A stretch of 44,613 nucleotides of DNA from Terrilactibacillus laevilacticus (GCF_006517395.1 NZ_VDCY01000020.1:1-44613), one strand, 5' to 3'. Numbered from the stretch's first letter, positions 1 through 9,012 are shown. The notes: generated by a model not told the origin, from the letters alone. A program made the numbers and translations.

Positions 1-120
1 TAAAACGGAAAGTAGCTCAATAAAACGGAAAGTAGCTCAATAAAACGGAAAGTAGCTCAATAAAACGGAAAGTAGCTCAATAAAACGGAAAGTAGCTCAA
101 TAAAACGGAAAGTCGCGCAA
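1..120. repeat. 20-bp tandem repeat, six copies
   Basis: Six head-to-tail copies of TAAAACGGAAAGTAGCTCAA. Copies 1-5 are identical; the sixth (101-120) differs at two positions, reading GTCGCGCAA at its end. The unit is not a multiple of three and contains stop codons, so it is not coding. The array runs off the left edge, so the true copy number is unknown. Function unknown; it may be an expandable minisatellite. No gene is seen between it and lutR. Confidence 0.95.
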
Positions 121-227
121 ATCGTTATCAAATAACTCGTTGTAAACCAACAGTCTAGTATTAAATCCATAATTAATTAATAAAAGAAGTTTGTCCATAG
201 AAAAATACTTAAAATAAGGTTTATAAT

Positions 228-242
228 AATGATATTATCATT
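228..242. promoter_or_regulatory. Inverted repeat upstream of lutR
   Basis: AATGATA-T-TATCATT is a perfect 7-1-7 palindrome 34 nt before the preferred lutR start, overlapping a TATAAT-like hexamer at 222-227. It could be an operator, perhaps autoregulatory. It does not share the core of the larger palindrome before lutA, so the binding factor is not identified. Confidence 0.4.
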
Positions 243-276
243 AGATCATAAACAATAATATGTAAGGGTGAATGTG

Positions 277-993
277 GTGTCCTATAAAATTATTAAGAGC
301 AAGAAGATATATGAAGAAGTAGCCGATCAATTGTTGAATATGATTTCAACAGGTGTATTAAAGCCAGGTGATAAATTAGATTCTGTTCAGAAATTATCTG
401 AAAAATTTGAAGTTGGACGTTCAGCAATAAGGGAGGCTCTTAGTGCGTTAAGAGCAATGGGACTTGTAGAAATGAAGCAAGGCGAGGGCACGTTTATAAA
501 ATATTATAATCCTCAATCCTTTTCACAATCACTGACCAATCTACTACTTATGGAGAAAAAGGATTTAGAAGATTTGTTGGATGTAAGAAAAATATTAGAA
601 TTAGGGGCGGTAGAATCAGCGGCTTTAAAACGAAATGAAGAAGACTTAAACGCCATTAAAGCAGTTTTAAACAATATGAAAGTTTCAACCATGGAGAGTT
701 CAGATATTGGTGAGAAAGCGGATATTGATTTTCACATTGCAATCGCTAGAGCTGCTCATAATCCATTATTGGAGAATCTCATGTTAAGTGTGTCGGAAGC
801 TATTTCAAAATCAATGAAAGAAACGCGACGTATTTGGATTTTTTCAAAAACAACAACGCTTGAAAAGCTCTTTGAACAGCATCAAAATATTTATGAAGCT
901 ATAAAAAGAAAAGATGTAGAAGAATCAAAAACACTAATGGAGTATCATTTAAACAGTGTTCAAAAAACATTATTAACGTATATGCATGAATGA
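277..993 (+). CDS. lutR: FadR-subfamily GntR regulator of lactate utilisation
   Basis: DNA-binding repressor, probably of the lutABC genes that follow. The N-terminal ~70 residues form a GntR winged helix (…LSEKFEVGRSAIREALSALR…, ending in GEGTFIK). The rest is an all-helical FCD ligand domain, with DFHIAIARAAHN and the later His-containing helices EQHQNIYEAI and EYHLN that normally bind a metal and a carboxylate ligand. Three in-frame GTG codons exist at 268, 274 and 277. The Shine-Dalgarno AAGGGTG at 264-270 overlaps the first and is best spaced for 277, giving 238 aa. It sits directly upstream of lutA, separated by a hairpin terminator and a large palindrome, the usual layout for a local regulator. 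The family call is firm; the target is inferred from neighbourhood. Confidence 0.85.
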   Translation: MSYKIIKSKKIYEEVADQLLNMISTGVLKPGDKLDSVQKLSEKFEVGRSAIREALSALRAMGLVEMKQGEGTFIKYYNPQSFSQSLTNLLLMEKKDLEDLLDVRKILELGAVESAALKRNEEDLNAIKAVLNNMKVSTMESSDIGEKADIDFHIAIARAAHNPLLENLMLSVSEAISKSMKETRRIWIFSKTTTLEKLFEQHQNIYEAIKRKDVEESKTLMEYHLNSVQKTLLTYMHE

Positions 994-1020
994 TTAAGAT
1001 TGATTTAATCTTAATCTTTT
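992..1020 (+). terminator. Rho-independent-like terminator of lutR
   Basis: Perfect 10-bp arms GATTAAGATT / AATCTTAATC around a 5-nt loop, followed by TTTT. It overlaps the lutR stop codon. The stem is A/T-rich, so its strength is uncertain. Confidence 0.6.
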
Positions 1021-1076
1021 AAATCTAAAAGCTTGATTTTTGAATAAAATATGTATAAATTGTGTATATTGGATGA

Positions 1077-1117
1077 CTTTTTATAATCAGGTCATCAGAT
1101 GACCTGATTATAAAAAG
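1077..1117. promoter_or_regulatory. 41-bp perfect palindrome, probable LutR operator
   Basis: Arms of exactly 20 bp (CTTTTTATAATCAGGTCATC and its reverse complement) flank a single central A. The core TCATC-A-GATGA agrees with the TCATC-N-GATGA motif I recall for B. subtilis LutR. It lies 61 nt before the preferred lutA start and downstream of weak promoter-like hexamers (TTGATT at 1033, TATAAA at 1054). As RNA it would fold into a long hairpin without a good U-tract, so a DNA operator is the better reading. Confidence 0.7.
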
Positions 1118-1177
1118 ATGTTAAATATTTGTGGTACAAAACAATCCAATACTAGAGTTATAGAAAGGGTGATTAGA

Positions 1178-1945
1178 TTGAAAGTTTCCTTATTCATTAC
1201 GTGTTTAGGAGAACTTTTCTATGCAAAAGTTGGGAAAGATGTCACGGAAATTCTTGAAAGGCTTGGTTGTGAAGTTAATTTTCCAAAAGGTCAAATTTGT
1301 TGCGGACAACCGGCTTTTAATAGTGGGTATCTAAATGACGCCAAAAAAGCAGCTAAACAAATGATCCGTGCATTTGAAGATGCTGATTATATTGTTAGTC
1401 CATCTGGTTCCTGTACGACTATGTTTCGTGAATATCCTAAAATGTTTGTTGATGAGCCAGGTTGGAAATTAAAAGCTGAAGCAATGGCTGACAAGACATA
1501 TGAATTCACCCAATTTATTGTTCATGTTCTTGGTGTTGAAGATTTGGGGGCAGAATACGAAGCAAAAGCAACCGTTCATACATCTTGTCATATGTCACGT
1601 TTACTTGGTGAAAAAGAAGCGCCTTTTAGACTATTAAAACATGTCAAAGGTTTAGAGGTTATACCGCTTCCTAACAATTACGATTGTTGCGGTTTTGGAG
1701 GAACTTTTTCTGTTAAAATGTCACCAATATCAGAAGAAATGGTTGATGAAAAGGTGAGACACATTGAAGAAACTGAGGCAGATTTGGTTATAGGATCCGA
1801 TTGTAGCTGTCTCATGAATATTGGTGGACGAATAAATCGAAAAGGAAAGAAAATAGAAGTAAAGCATATTGCAGAGATATTAAATCACCATGTAAAGGGA
1901 GGCTCTCATCATGCCAATGAAAATAGGGAATCAACCCTTCTTTGA
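1178..1945 (+). CDS. lutA: L-lactate utilisation protein LutA
   Basis: Subunit of the LutABC iron-sulphur complex that oxidises L-lactate to pyruvate. It has the two cysteine-rich CCG domains of the family: [11 protein letters not shown] with SGSCTTMF in the first half, and TSCHMSRLL with [13 protein letters not shown] in the second. The reading frame opens at an ATG at 1118, but that start lies against the operator palindrome and has no ribosome binding site. TTG at 1178 follows GAAAGGGTGA (1163-1172) and gives MKVSLFITC, the family N-terminus, so it is chosen (255 aa, near the usual ~240). The 3' end overlaps lutB by 35 nt, so the two are probably translationally coupled. Confidence 0.9.
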   Translation: MKVSLFITCLGELFYAKVGKDVTEILERLGCEVNFPKGQICCGQPAFNSGYLNDAKKAAKQMIRAFEDADYIVSPSGSCTTMFREYPKMFVDEPGWKLKAEAMADKTYEFTQFIVHVLGVEDLGAEYEAKATVHTSCHMSRLLGEKEAPFRLLKHVKGLEVIPLPNNYDCCGFGGTFSVKMSPISEEMVDEKVRHIEETEADLVIGSDCSCLMNIGGRINRKGKKIEVKHIAEILNHHVKGGSHHANENRESTLL

Positions 1946-3353
1946 TCGTGTTGATGAAGGAATAAACAATGATTTTATGCAAAATGCGGTATCTTCTGCA
2001 CAAGATGGCTTGCGTGGAAGAAAGTTAAATGCAACAATCTATGATAAATCATTGGTAGATTGGGAAATATGGCGTAGTGCAGGTGAAGAGATTAGACGTC
2101 ATACATTAGAAAATCTTGATTACTATCTTAAGCAATTAAGTGACAATTGGGCAGCAAAAGGTGGCCATGTCTATTTCGCTGAAACGGTAGAAGATGCACA
2201 ACATTATATCCAAAAAGTTGTCAAACAAAAAAACGCCAAAAAAGTCGTTAAAGCAAAGTCAATGGTAACAGAAGAAATAAGTCTAAATGAAGCACTTGAA
2301 GATATTGGATGTACAGTATTAGAAACAGATCTAGCTGAATACATTCTTCAAGTTGATAATCATGATAGTCCATCACACATCGTGGTTCCATCATTACATA
2401 AAAATAGAGGACAAATGCGAGATGCACTACGAAAAGTTGGGTATAAAAACTCAGATAAACCAGAAGAGATTGCAGCTTTTGCAAGAGAAACGCTTAGGCA
2501 AGAATTTTTGGATGCTGAAGTGGGTGTCACAGGCTGCAACTTTGCCATTGCGAATACGGGAAGTGTCTCACTTGTTACCAACGAAGGAAATGCTAATATG
2601 GTCACTTCATTCCCTGAAACACAAATTACAGTCATGGGGATGGAAAGAATCGTACCTTCATGGGAAGAACTTGATATATTAGTAACTTTACTCTGTAGAA
2701 GTTCTGTTGGCCAAAAATTAACAACCTATGTAACAGGTATTACTCCAGGGGAAAATATAGAAGATGTTGATAGTCCAAAAGATTTTCACCTCGTGATCGT
2801 TGATGCGGGTCGATCAAATGCCTTAGGTACTGAATTTCAAAGTGCACTGCACTGTATTCGTTGTGCAGCATGCGTGAATGTTTGTCCAGTTTATCGTCAT
2901 ATTGGTGGGCATGCTTATGGATCAATCTATCCAGGGCCTATTGGTGCCGTTTTATCACCCATTCTTGGTGGATATGAAGAATACGGAAAATTACCCTATG
3001 CATCAAGCTTATGCGCGGCTTGTACCGAAGCTTGTCCTGTGAAAATTCCTTTACATGAGCTGTTGATCAAACATCGTCAGCATATCGTTAATGGTGAAGG
3101 TCATGCTCCATTAAGTGAAAAACTTGCTATGAAAGGTTTTGGAATAGGAGCAAGTTCGCCATCGTTATTTAAAATGGCAACCAAATTAGCTCCAAAAGCA
3201 ATGAAACCTTTAGTTAAGGATGGGAAAATAAGTAAGGGACCAGGACCAATGAAACCATGGACACATGGTCGAGATTTCCCAGCTCCAAGTTCTGAAAACT
3301 TTAGAGAATGGTTCAAAAATCATAAAAAGGAAACAAAAAAGGGTGAAGAATGA
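1911..3353 (+). CDS. lutB: L-lactate utilisation iron-sulphur protein LutB
   Basis: Electron-transfer subunit of LutABC. 480 aa, matching the family length of about 480. The N-terminal two thirds is an LUD (DUF162) domain. The C-terminal part carries two 4Fe-4S motifs, [12 protein letters not shown] near residue 310 and CAACTEACP near residue 370. The start ATG at 1911 follows AAAGGGAGG, and the gene begins inside the end of lutA. Its own stop overlaps the lutC start (ATGA), showing a tight three-gene operon. No lactate permease (lutP) gene is adjacent. Residues and length look complete. Confidence 0.93.
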   Translation: MPMKIGNQPFFDRVDEGINNDFMQNAVSSAQDGLRGRKLNATIYDKSLVDWEIWRSAGEEIRRHTLENLDYYLKQLSDNWAAKGGHVYFAETVEDAQHYIQKVVKQKNAKKVVKAKSMVTEEISLNEALEDIGCTVLETDLAEYILQVDNHDSPSHIVVPSLHKNRGQMRDALRKVGYKNSDKPEEIAAFARETLRQEFLDAEVGVTGCNFAIANTGSVSLVTNEGNANMVTSFPETQITVMGMERIVPSWEELDILVTLLCRSSVGQKLTTYVTGITPGENIEDVDSPKDFHLVIVDAGRSNALGTEFQSALHCIRCAACVNVCPVYRHIGGHAYGSIYPGPIGAVLSPILGGYEEYGKLPYASSLCAACTEACPVKIPLHELLIKHRQHIVNGEGHAPLSEKLAMKGFGIGASSPSLFKMATKLAPKAMKPLVKDGKISKGPGPMKPWTHGRDFPAPSSENFREWFKNHKKETKKGEE

Positions 3354-4051
3354 TGCCGGGTACTGTTGAAAATCAAGATACATTTCTTAATAAAATAGCC
3401 TCAAAATTAGGCAGAGAGCGAACTCAACAGGTAAAAAAACCAGAATGGAATTTTCAACCTCAATGGGATGTTTATCAATCCTATTCTCAAGATGAACTTT
3501 TAGATATTCTTAAGAAATCTTGTAAACCTCTACATACAAAAGTGTATGAGACTAGTCTAAGTGAACTTCCAGATACATTGCAGAATGTCATTCAAGATTA
3601 TGATGGTGGTCCCATCGTCGCATGTAAAGATGATCGTTTTGATGAATATGGGCTATCAGAAGCCTTAGATAAATTAAATGTATTTACTTGGGATTTGAAT
3701 GAGGGACCAACAAACATTGAAAAAGCACAGTCTGCAAATATTGGTCTTGTTTTTAGTGATATAACCCTAGCAGAATCTGGAACGGCTATGCTTATGAATG
3801 ATGCTGAGAAAGCTCGATCAGTGAGTTTATTGCCGGTTACATCTGTTGTGATTATCCCAAAGAGTTCTATAGTTCCTCGTTTAAGTCAAGCCACTCGAAA
3901 AATTAACGAGTTTGCAAAAGAAGGAAAATCAATACCTAACTATATTAACTTCATTTCAGGTCCAAGTAACAGTGCCGATATCGAGATGAATCTAGTCGTT
4001 GGTGTTCACGGTCCAATTAAAGTTGCCTTTATTATTGTAAATGATAAATAA
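3350..4051 (+). CDS. lutC: L-lactate utilisation protein LutC
   Basis: Third LutABC subunit, a single LUD-domain protein of 233 aa (usual length about 240). The N-terminal [17 protein letters not shown] is typical of LutC, and the C-terminal half has the LUD pattern [13 protein letters not shown] followed by [17 protein letters not shown]. The start overlaps the lutB stop by 4 nt; a second ATG at 3353 is also possible. It ends the operon 48 nt before a strong terminator. It carries no cysteine cluster, as expected for LutC. Confidence 0.92.
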   Translation: MMPGTVENQDTFLNKIASKLGRERTQQVKKPEWNFQPQWDVYQSYSQDELLDILKKSCKPLHTKVYETSLSELPDTLQNVIQDYDGGPIVACKDDRFDEYGLSEALDKLNVFTWDLNEGPTNIEKAQSANIGLVFSDITLAESGTAMLMNDAEKARSVSLLPVTSVVIIPKSSIVPRLSQATRKINEFAKEGKSIPNYINFISGPSNSADIEMNLVVGVHGPIKVAFIIVNDK

Positions 4052-4099
4052 TAATTTAAAGTTTAGAGAGAGCTAAGTGTTTAATTAAGATAATAAACC

Positions 4100-4141
4100 A
4101 AAGGATAGTTAGTCCATAATAAGGACTGATTATCCTTTTTT
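4100..4141 (+). terminator. Rho-independent terminator of lutABC
   Basis: Arms AAAGGATAGTTAGTCC / GGACTGATTATCCTTT pair along their length with two G-U pairs, a 7-nt loop, and a run of T at 4136-4141. Confidence 0.85.
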
Positions 4142-4295
4142 ATTCTTAATTATAAATCAAAATTCTCAATTAGCAAATGACGATTTTATGAATTTTTTAT
4201 ATTAATCCTTATTGTTTCTCAAGAAAATGATTAACCGTTTCTACAACAATATTGTTCATTTATAAAGTGAAACTTCAATCAGTAGGGTTTATTTC

Positions 4296-4345
4296 ATCCC
4301 CCACCTAGGAATGCTCGTTTACACTCATTACCTTGAGGTGGGATC
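4296..4345. other. Stable isolated hairpin, possible insertion-sequence end relic
   Basis: CCCACCT (4300-4306) pairs with AGGTGGG (4336-4342), and the helix continues inward as AGG-AATG / CATT-A-CCT to a loop CTCGTTTACACT. It has no U-tract on either side. Such bulged hairpins occur at the ends of IS200/IS605 elements and in their derived repeats, but no tnpA or tnpB remnant is present. The surrounding 4142-4434 has no gene. Confidence 0.35.
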
Positions 4346-4434
4346 TTTACTAGTCGTTAATGTGGGATAAATTGTTAAGTATTTACAATAGACCTTCATT
4401 TTGTTTATAAATAATCTAAATTCTAAAATTTCTC

Positions 4435-4463
4435 TTTACATGTTGTGTCGAATTATGTAGAAT
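4435..4463 (+). promoter_or_regulatory. Promoter candidate for the permease gene
   Basis: TTTACA (4435-4440), 17-bp spacer, TAGAAT (4458-4463). It would give a leader of about 195 nt. That leader holds a hairpin with perfect 10-bp arms AATTTTTCAA (4516-4525) and TTGAAAAATT (4548-4557) enclosing GGCGCC. No known riboswitch motif is recognised in it. Confidence 0.5.
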
Positions 4464-4663
4464 ACTAACTATTCATGTTGTTTTATTATTGCTTATAGAT
4501 TTTATATAAAAGATCAATTTTTCAAAAAAAGGCGCCTTGAAGAGATCTTGAAAAATTTATATAGCCTTTATGTTTTGAGAATAATTGGGGAAAATAGGCA
4601 TGTTAAAGATTCTAATGTACCCTAAAAATTCATACTATTCATACAGCAGTGAGGAGTCATAAA

Positions 4664-6070
4664 GTGGAATTATTTAGAAAGAAATCGATACCTTATTTAA
4701 TCAAACAAGGACAAGGAAAATCACAATTAAGTAAATCGTTAGGTGCTTTTGATTTAACGATGTTAGGAGTAGGCGCAGTTATAGGTACAGGAATATTTGT
4801 TTTAACAGGTATTGTGGCTGCGACGGATTCCGGGCCGGGAATTATATTATCTTTCATATTATCGGGAATAGCCTGTGTATTTGCGGCATTATGTTATGCA
4901 GAATTTGCCTCAATCGTACCTGTCTCTGGTAGTGCATATACGTATAGCTATGCTGCTTTTGGTGAAGTGATAGCATGGATCTTAGGTTGGGATTTAATTC
5001 TAGAATATGGACTTGCTTCTTCAGTAGTTGCTAGCGGTTGGTCAGGATACTTTCAAGGATTATTAGCTGGGTTTGGAATACATATTCCAAAAGCCATAAG
5101 CAGTGCTTATAATCCGGGAACTGGCACTTATGTGGATGTTTTAGCCATTGTGATCGTTGGAATTATTACACTTGTTTTATTGGCAGGAGTGAAGCAATCG
5201 ACGAGAATTAATAATATAATGGTATTGGTTAAAATAGCCGTCGTTCTTTTATTCATTGTTGTCGGGGCTTTCTTTGTAAAACCAGATAATTGGACCCCAT
5301 TTATGCCGTTTGGTTTTTCCGGAGTTTTAAATGGCGCAGCAACAGCCTTTTTAGCGTATATCGGTTTCGATGCTGTGTCTTCGGCAGCTGAAGAAGTGAA
5401 AAATCCACAAAAAAATATGCCAATTGGAATCATTTCTTCATTATTAATTTGTACAGTTTTGTATGTAGCCGTTTCCGCTATTTTAACAGGGATGGTTCCT
5501 TACACAGACCTTAATGTAAAAAACCCTGTTGCTTTTGCTCTTCAAGTCGTTGATCAAAACTGGGTGGCTGGTTTTGTTTCTCTTGGTGCTATTATTGGTA
5601 TAACCACGGTACTATTTGTTATGATGTATGGTCAAACACGATTATTTTTTGCCATTAGTCGAGATGGTTTATTGCCAAAAAAACTATCTAAAGTTCATCC
5701 GAAACGTAAAACACCTACACTAACCATTATTTTGACTTTTATTATGGCCTCAGTATTTTCTGGCTTAGTGCCACTTAATCATTTAGCCGAATTAACGAAT
5801 ATCGGTACAATGTTTGCCTTTATCGTTGTCGCCATTGGTGTGGTTGTTTTAAGATATACACAACCTAATTTAAAAAGAAACTTTAAAGTGCCGTTCGTTC
5901 CAGTTATACCTTTACTAGCCGTTCTTTCTTGTGGGTATCTGATGCTTAATTTGAAATCGGTAACGTGGAAAGCGTTTGGTATTTGGTTCATCATTGGAAT
6001 AGTCATTTATTTCATTTACTCAAGGAAACACAGTGAATTAAACAAAAATGCAAGTCAACAAAATAGATAA
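4664..6070 (+). CDS. yfnA: APC-family amino-acid permease, YfnA-like
   Basis: Secondary transporter in the cytoplasmic membrane with about 12 hydrophobic segments. The first segment carries the APC signature GAVIGTGIFVLTG, followed by SGSAYTYSYAAFGE. The body closely resembles my recollection of B. subtilis YfnA (DAVSSAAEEVKNPQKNMP, FAISRDGLLP, C-terminal YFIYSRKHS). The substrate is not shown by the sequence; a cationic or neutral amino acid is likely. GTG at 4664 is chosen because GAGGAG (4651-4656) lies 7 nt before it; the upstream GTG at 4649 has no ribosome binding site. The gene is alone, with its own promoter, a long structured leader and its own terminator. 468 aa, full family length. 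Confidence 0.85.
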   Translation: MELFRKKSIPYLIKQGQGKSQLSKSLGAFDLTMLGVGAVIGTGIFVLTGIVAATDSGPGIILSFILSGIACVFAALCYAEFASIVPVSGSAYTYSYAAFGEVIAWILGWDLILEYGLASSVVASGWSGYFQGLLAGFGIHIPKAISSAYNPGTGTYVDVLAIVIVGIITLVLLAGVKQSTRINNIMVLVKIAVVLLFIVVGAFFVKPDNWTPFMPFGFSGVLNGAATAFLAYIGFDAVSSAAEEVKNPQKNMPIGIISSLLICTVLYVAVSAILTGMVPYTDLNVKNPVAFALQVVDQNWVAGFVSLGAIIGITTVLFVMMYGQTRLFFAISRDGLLPKKLSKVHPKRKTPTLTIILTFIMASVFSGLVPLNHLAELTNIGTMFAFIVVAIGVVVLRYTQPNLKRNFKVPFVPVIPLLAVLSCGYLMLNLKSVTWKAFGIWFIIGIVIYFIYSRKHSELNKNASQQNR

Positions 6071-6081
6071 CCATTTTTAAA

Positions 6082-6118
6082 AAGAAGAGTCAAATACAAA
6101 TCGTGTTTGGCTCTTCTT
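6082..6118 (+). terminator. Terminator-like hairpin after the permease
   Basis: AAGAAGAGTCAAATACA pairs with TGTTTGGCTCTTCTT (about 13 bp with a small bulge and a G-U pair). The T-run after it is poor, so it may act mainly with the stronger hairpin at 6218-6300. Confidence 0.55.
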
Positions 6119-6217
6119 CAAGTTTTGATCATTTTACAAAAAAAGGCCGATTAAAACCTTTTCAACTCTATAAAATTATAAACTTAAAAAGTAATTAAAG
6201 CCTCAATTAGGTAATAG

Positions 6218-6300
6218 AAAAAGCCATCAGCTAATTTAAATGATATCTAAAGTGAAGGTTTATACTTTAGATATCATTTAAATTTTTTGGATGGCTTTTT
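6218..6300. terminator. Nested bidirectional terminator between permease and proA
   Basis: An outer stem AAAAAGCCATC / GATGGCTTTTT (11 bp, perfect) encloses an inner stem of 21 perfect base pairs (6233-6253 with 6264-6284). The outer arms supply a T-run on each strand, so it can end both the plus-strand permease transcript and the minus-strand proBA transcript, which converge here. Confidence 0.85.
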
Positions 6301-6307
6301 ACAATCA

Positions 6308-7552
6308 TTATCTTATTTGCCCCTGTCCATTGACGAGATATTTAATGGTCGTAAGGACGGGAAGCCCCATTGGGCCACGGGCATGGAGTTTTTGCGTACT
6401 AATGCCAATTTCTGCACCAAACCCAAATTCTTCACCATCTGTAAAGCGTGTAGAGGCATTATGGTAAAGAGTGGATGCATCAACTTCTTGAAAGAAGCGA
6501 TCAACATGTTCTTGAGTTTCAGAGACAATAGCCTCTGAATGCTTCGTCGAATAGCGATTAATATGTTCAATTGCTTTATCTAAATGTTCAACAATTTTTA
6601 TAGCGACAATATAGTCGTTATACTCGGTTTCCCAGTCTTCTTCAGTTGCTACAGGAAAGTCAGGGTATAATCCAGCAACCGTTTGATCAAGTCTGCATTC
6701 TACGTTTGCATCGGTTAGCTTCTTTAGGAGACTCTCTCCATATGAATCAAACCATGATCGATGAATAATAATCGTTTCGACTGAATTACAGACAGATGGA
6801 CGTTGTACTTTGGCATTTAAAGAAATTGAAACGGCCATGTCAAAAGACGCACTATCGTCAATATACAGGTGGCAATTACCGGCACCTGTTTCGATGACAG
6901 GTACACTTGCTTGATTCAAAACAGCTTGTATCAAGGATGCACTACCTCTAGGAATCAAAACATCCAAATACTTTTTTAGTTGGAAAAATTGAGTGGCAGT
7001 CTCTCTACTTACATCTTCAAGTAATTGAACGGCATCAGACGGAATGGCTGTTTTTTTCAAAGCGTTTTGGATGATTTTAACGAGGCACTTATTCGTATTT
7101 AAAGCTGATGAACTGCCTCTTAAATAAACGGCATTCCCGGTTTTTAAGCAAAGACCAGTCGCATCAACAGTGACATTTGGTCTTGCTTCATAAACCATTC
7201 CAACAACACCGAGAGGGACTCGAACCTTTCTAATTTGCATATGATTTGGATGAGACCACTCTTCGAGAACATCGCCGATTGGATCTGGTAAATTTACGAG
7301 TTTTCGCAAAGCATTTGAAATATCGGATATGCGTTCTTCTGTTAATCTTAAACGGTCAAGATAAGAATGATTTGAGCCATTTTCTTCAGCGAGTTGAAGA
7401 TCTTTAAGATTAGCTTTTATAATTTCTGGTATCGAATTTTGAAGAGCATCTGCGATTTGCAACAACGCATCATTCTTTTCTTCAGTTGATAATTTTGTCA
7501 TTTGTCTAGCGGCACTTTTTACAAGTGCGGCTTTTTGTAATAAATCACTCAT
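6308..7552 (-). CDS. proA: Glutamate-5-semialdehyde dehydrogenase
   Basis: NADPH-dependent reduction of gamma-glutamyl phosphate to glutamate-5-semialdehyde, the second step of proline synthesis. 414 aa, the usual length. Visible family motifs are VGMVYEARPNVTVDATGLCLKTGNA, LIPRGSASL, the catalytic-cysteine region QRPSVCNSVET, and the C-terminal GFGAEIGISTQKLHARGPMG. A GTG at 7561 also opens the frame, but GAGGTG (7566-7561) lies 8 nt before ATG 7552 and overlaps the GTG, so 7552 is chosen. It follows proB by about 20 nt and shares its T-box leader. Confidence 0.95.
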   Translation of the reverse strand: MSDLLQKAALVKSAARQMTKLSTEEKNDALLQIADALQNSIPEIIKANLKDLQLAEENGSNHSYLDRLRLTEERISDISNALRKLVNLPDPIGDVLEEWSHPNHMQIRKVRVPLGVVGMVYEARPNVTVDATGLCLKTGNAVYLRGSSSALNTNKCLVKIIQNALKKTAIPSDAVQLLEDVSRETATQFFQLKKYLDVLIPRGSASLIQAVLNQASVPVIETGAGNCHLYIDDSASFDMAVSISLNAKVQRPSVCNSVETIIIHRSWFDSYGESLLKKLTDANVECRLDQTVAGLYPDFPVATEEDWETEYNDYIVAIKIVEHLDKAIEHINRYSTKHSEAIVSETQEHVDRFFQEVDASTLYHNASTRFTDGEEFGFGAEIGISTQKLHARGPMGLPVLTTIKYLVNGQGQIR

Positions 7553-7572
7553 ACACTTCACACCTCATCTTT

Positions 7573-8697
7573 TTAATCTGTCCATTTTTTATAAGAAACC
7601 CAATTATCTCGATGAATGACTTCCGGATGCTGTTTAGGGATAAATTCTAATGAATCTTGATTTGAAAGCTGTTTCATGGCTCTTAACGTATCGGATGAAT
7701 AATTGACTTGACCTTTTCCAAGGACATGGTTATTTCGATCTAATAATTGGATCACCTCGCCAGCGGAAAAATGTCCGTTAATGTGTTTAATTCCCGCTGG
7801 TAAAAGGCTTTTTCCTTGTTCAAGAAGGGCTTTCACGGCTCCATCATCAATTTCGATATTACCGGATACTGGAGAGTGTAAGGCAATCCACTGTTCTGGT
7901 ACCTTTAATGACGGTTTTAGATTTTCATCACCAATATATGTGCCATCGCCATGACCTTGAAGAATTTGAAGACATTTATTTGCTCCTTCTCCCGTCCCAA
8001 TGAACGTACGGACTCCAAGTGAAAGGGCTGTTTGCGCAGCGAGTAACTTTGATTTCATTCCACCGGTACCCACTTTTGAGCGGGAAGTACTTTTAGCAAA
8101 CCCAAGTAGTTCATTCGTAATATCTGGTAAAAAGTTATATCGCTTGGCATTAGGATTGTGATGAGGATTGTCATCATACAAACCATTAATATCTGTTAAT
8201 ATGATGAGCAGATCTGCATGCACGAGTCCGCTAACAAGGGCAGAAAGCATATCATTATCCCCAAAAGTTAATTCTTCAAGAGAAACCGAGTCGTTTTCAT
8301 TAATAATAGGAATGACATTTCTTTTAAGTAATTCTGATAATGCAGAATAGGCATGGGTCATTTGTTCACGTTTTTGAAAATCTTGTCTCGTTAACAAAAG
8401 CTGAGCGCAAACAAGGTCGTGTTTCAGAAATTGGGTTGCATATGCATTTAAGAGTCTAACTTGACCAACGGCAGCTGCAGCTTGTTTACCAGCAATGGTC
8501 ACGGGTCTTGCGGGATAACCAAGACCGCTATACCCACTGGCAACAGCACCAGACGATACAATAATAACGTCATGCCCGTTTTGTTTTAATCGGCTAATTG
8601 CATCGGTATGATCTTTTAATTTAAAATCACTAACTTCACCTTGACTGTTCGTAAGTGAACTACTACCGATTTTAACGACGATTCTTTTTTTTCTCAT
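7573..8697 (-). CDS. proB: Glutamate 5-kinase
   Basis: Phosphorylates glutamate in the first and feedback-controlled step of proline synthesis. 374 aa. The N-terminal amino-acid kinase domain shows VVKIGSSSLTN, VSSGAVASG, NENDSVS, FGDNDMLSA and TDINGLYDDNP. The last ~90 residues form a PUA domain (SLLPAGIKHINGHFSAGEVI). ATG 8697 follows AAAGGA. It is the first gene of proBA, expressed from the T-box promoter at 9013-9041. Proline feedback inhibition is expected from the family, not shown here. Confidence 0.95.
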   Translation of the reverse strand: MRKKRIVVKIGSSSLTNSQGEVSDFKLKDHTDAISRLKQNGHDVIIVSSGAVASGYSGLGYPARPVTIAGKQAAAAVGQVRLLNAYATQFLKHDLVCAQLLLTRQDFQKREQMTHAYSALSELLKRNVIPIINENDSVSLEELTFGDNDMLSALVSGLVHADLLIILTDINGLYDDNPHHNPNAKRYNFLPDITNELLGFAKSTSRSKVGTGGMKSKLLAAQTALSLGVRTFIGTGEGANKCLQILQGHGDGTYIGDENLKPSLKVPEQWIALHSPVSGNIEIDDGAVKALLEQGKSLLPAGIKHINGHFSAGEVIQLLDRNNHVLGKGQVNYSSDTLRAMKQLSNQDSLEFIPKQHPEVIHRDNWVSYKKWTD

Positions 8698-8750
8698 CAG
8701 TTCCGTTTCCTTTCAATCTCTGTCTCTAAGGGCATTTTATTAAAGTAAAT

Positions 8751-9006
8751 AAAAAAGTCACTCTTCCATCCTTTATAAGGACGGGAGAGTGACTTACCCG
8801 CGGTACCACCTTGATTAGCATTATTGTTTAATGCTCACTTTCATCTCTGTAACGTAGAGGACGATTAGGTTATTTAGCCTAATGGCTCAAGGGGCAGGTT
8901 CAATGGGTGATGACAATGGAATCTTTCAGCCGGTGAATTCCAATCTCTTTTGCTCTCAAGGTCGCCATTTACTATTCCCTATCAATGCATTCCGATATCT
9001 TATTTT
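8751..9006 (-). promoter_or_regulatory. T-box riboswitch leader of proBA (proline type)
   Basis: On the minus strand the leader contains the antiterminator motif AAGGTGGTACCGCGG (8812-8798). A strong terminator follows: AAGTCACTCT…AGAGTGACTT with a T-run (8795-8752). The specifier is read as CCT (8898-8896, context GAA-CCT-GCC), a proline codon followed by a purine. Uncharged tRNA-Pro binding would favour antitermination. This matches the known T-box control of anabolic proBA in Bacillus. Specifier placement is by context, not by full folding. Confidence 0.88.
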
Positions 9007-9012
9007 CTACAT

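Noticed and set aside
1-120. Possible CRISPR array
   Set aside because: The repeats are contiguous with no spacers between them, and no cas gene is near.
4434-4663. Lysine riboswitch or T-box in the permease leader
   Set aside because: Neither the T-box motif nor lysine-element core sequences are present, and the leader is too short for a lysine element.
6287-6538. Plus-strand ORF opposite the proA 3' end
   Set aside because: It is antisense to the conserved C-terminal proA motifs and overlaps the terminator; no ribosome binding site.
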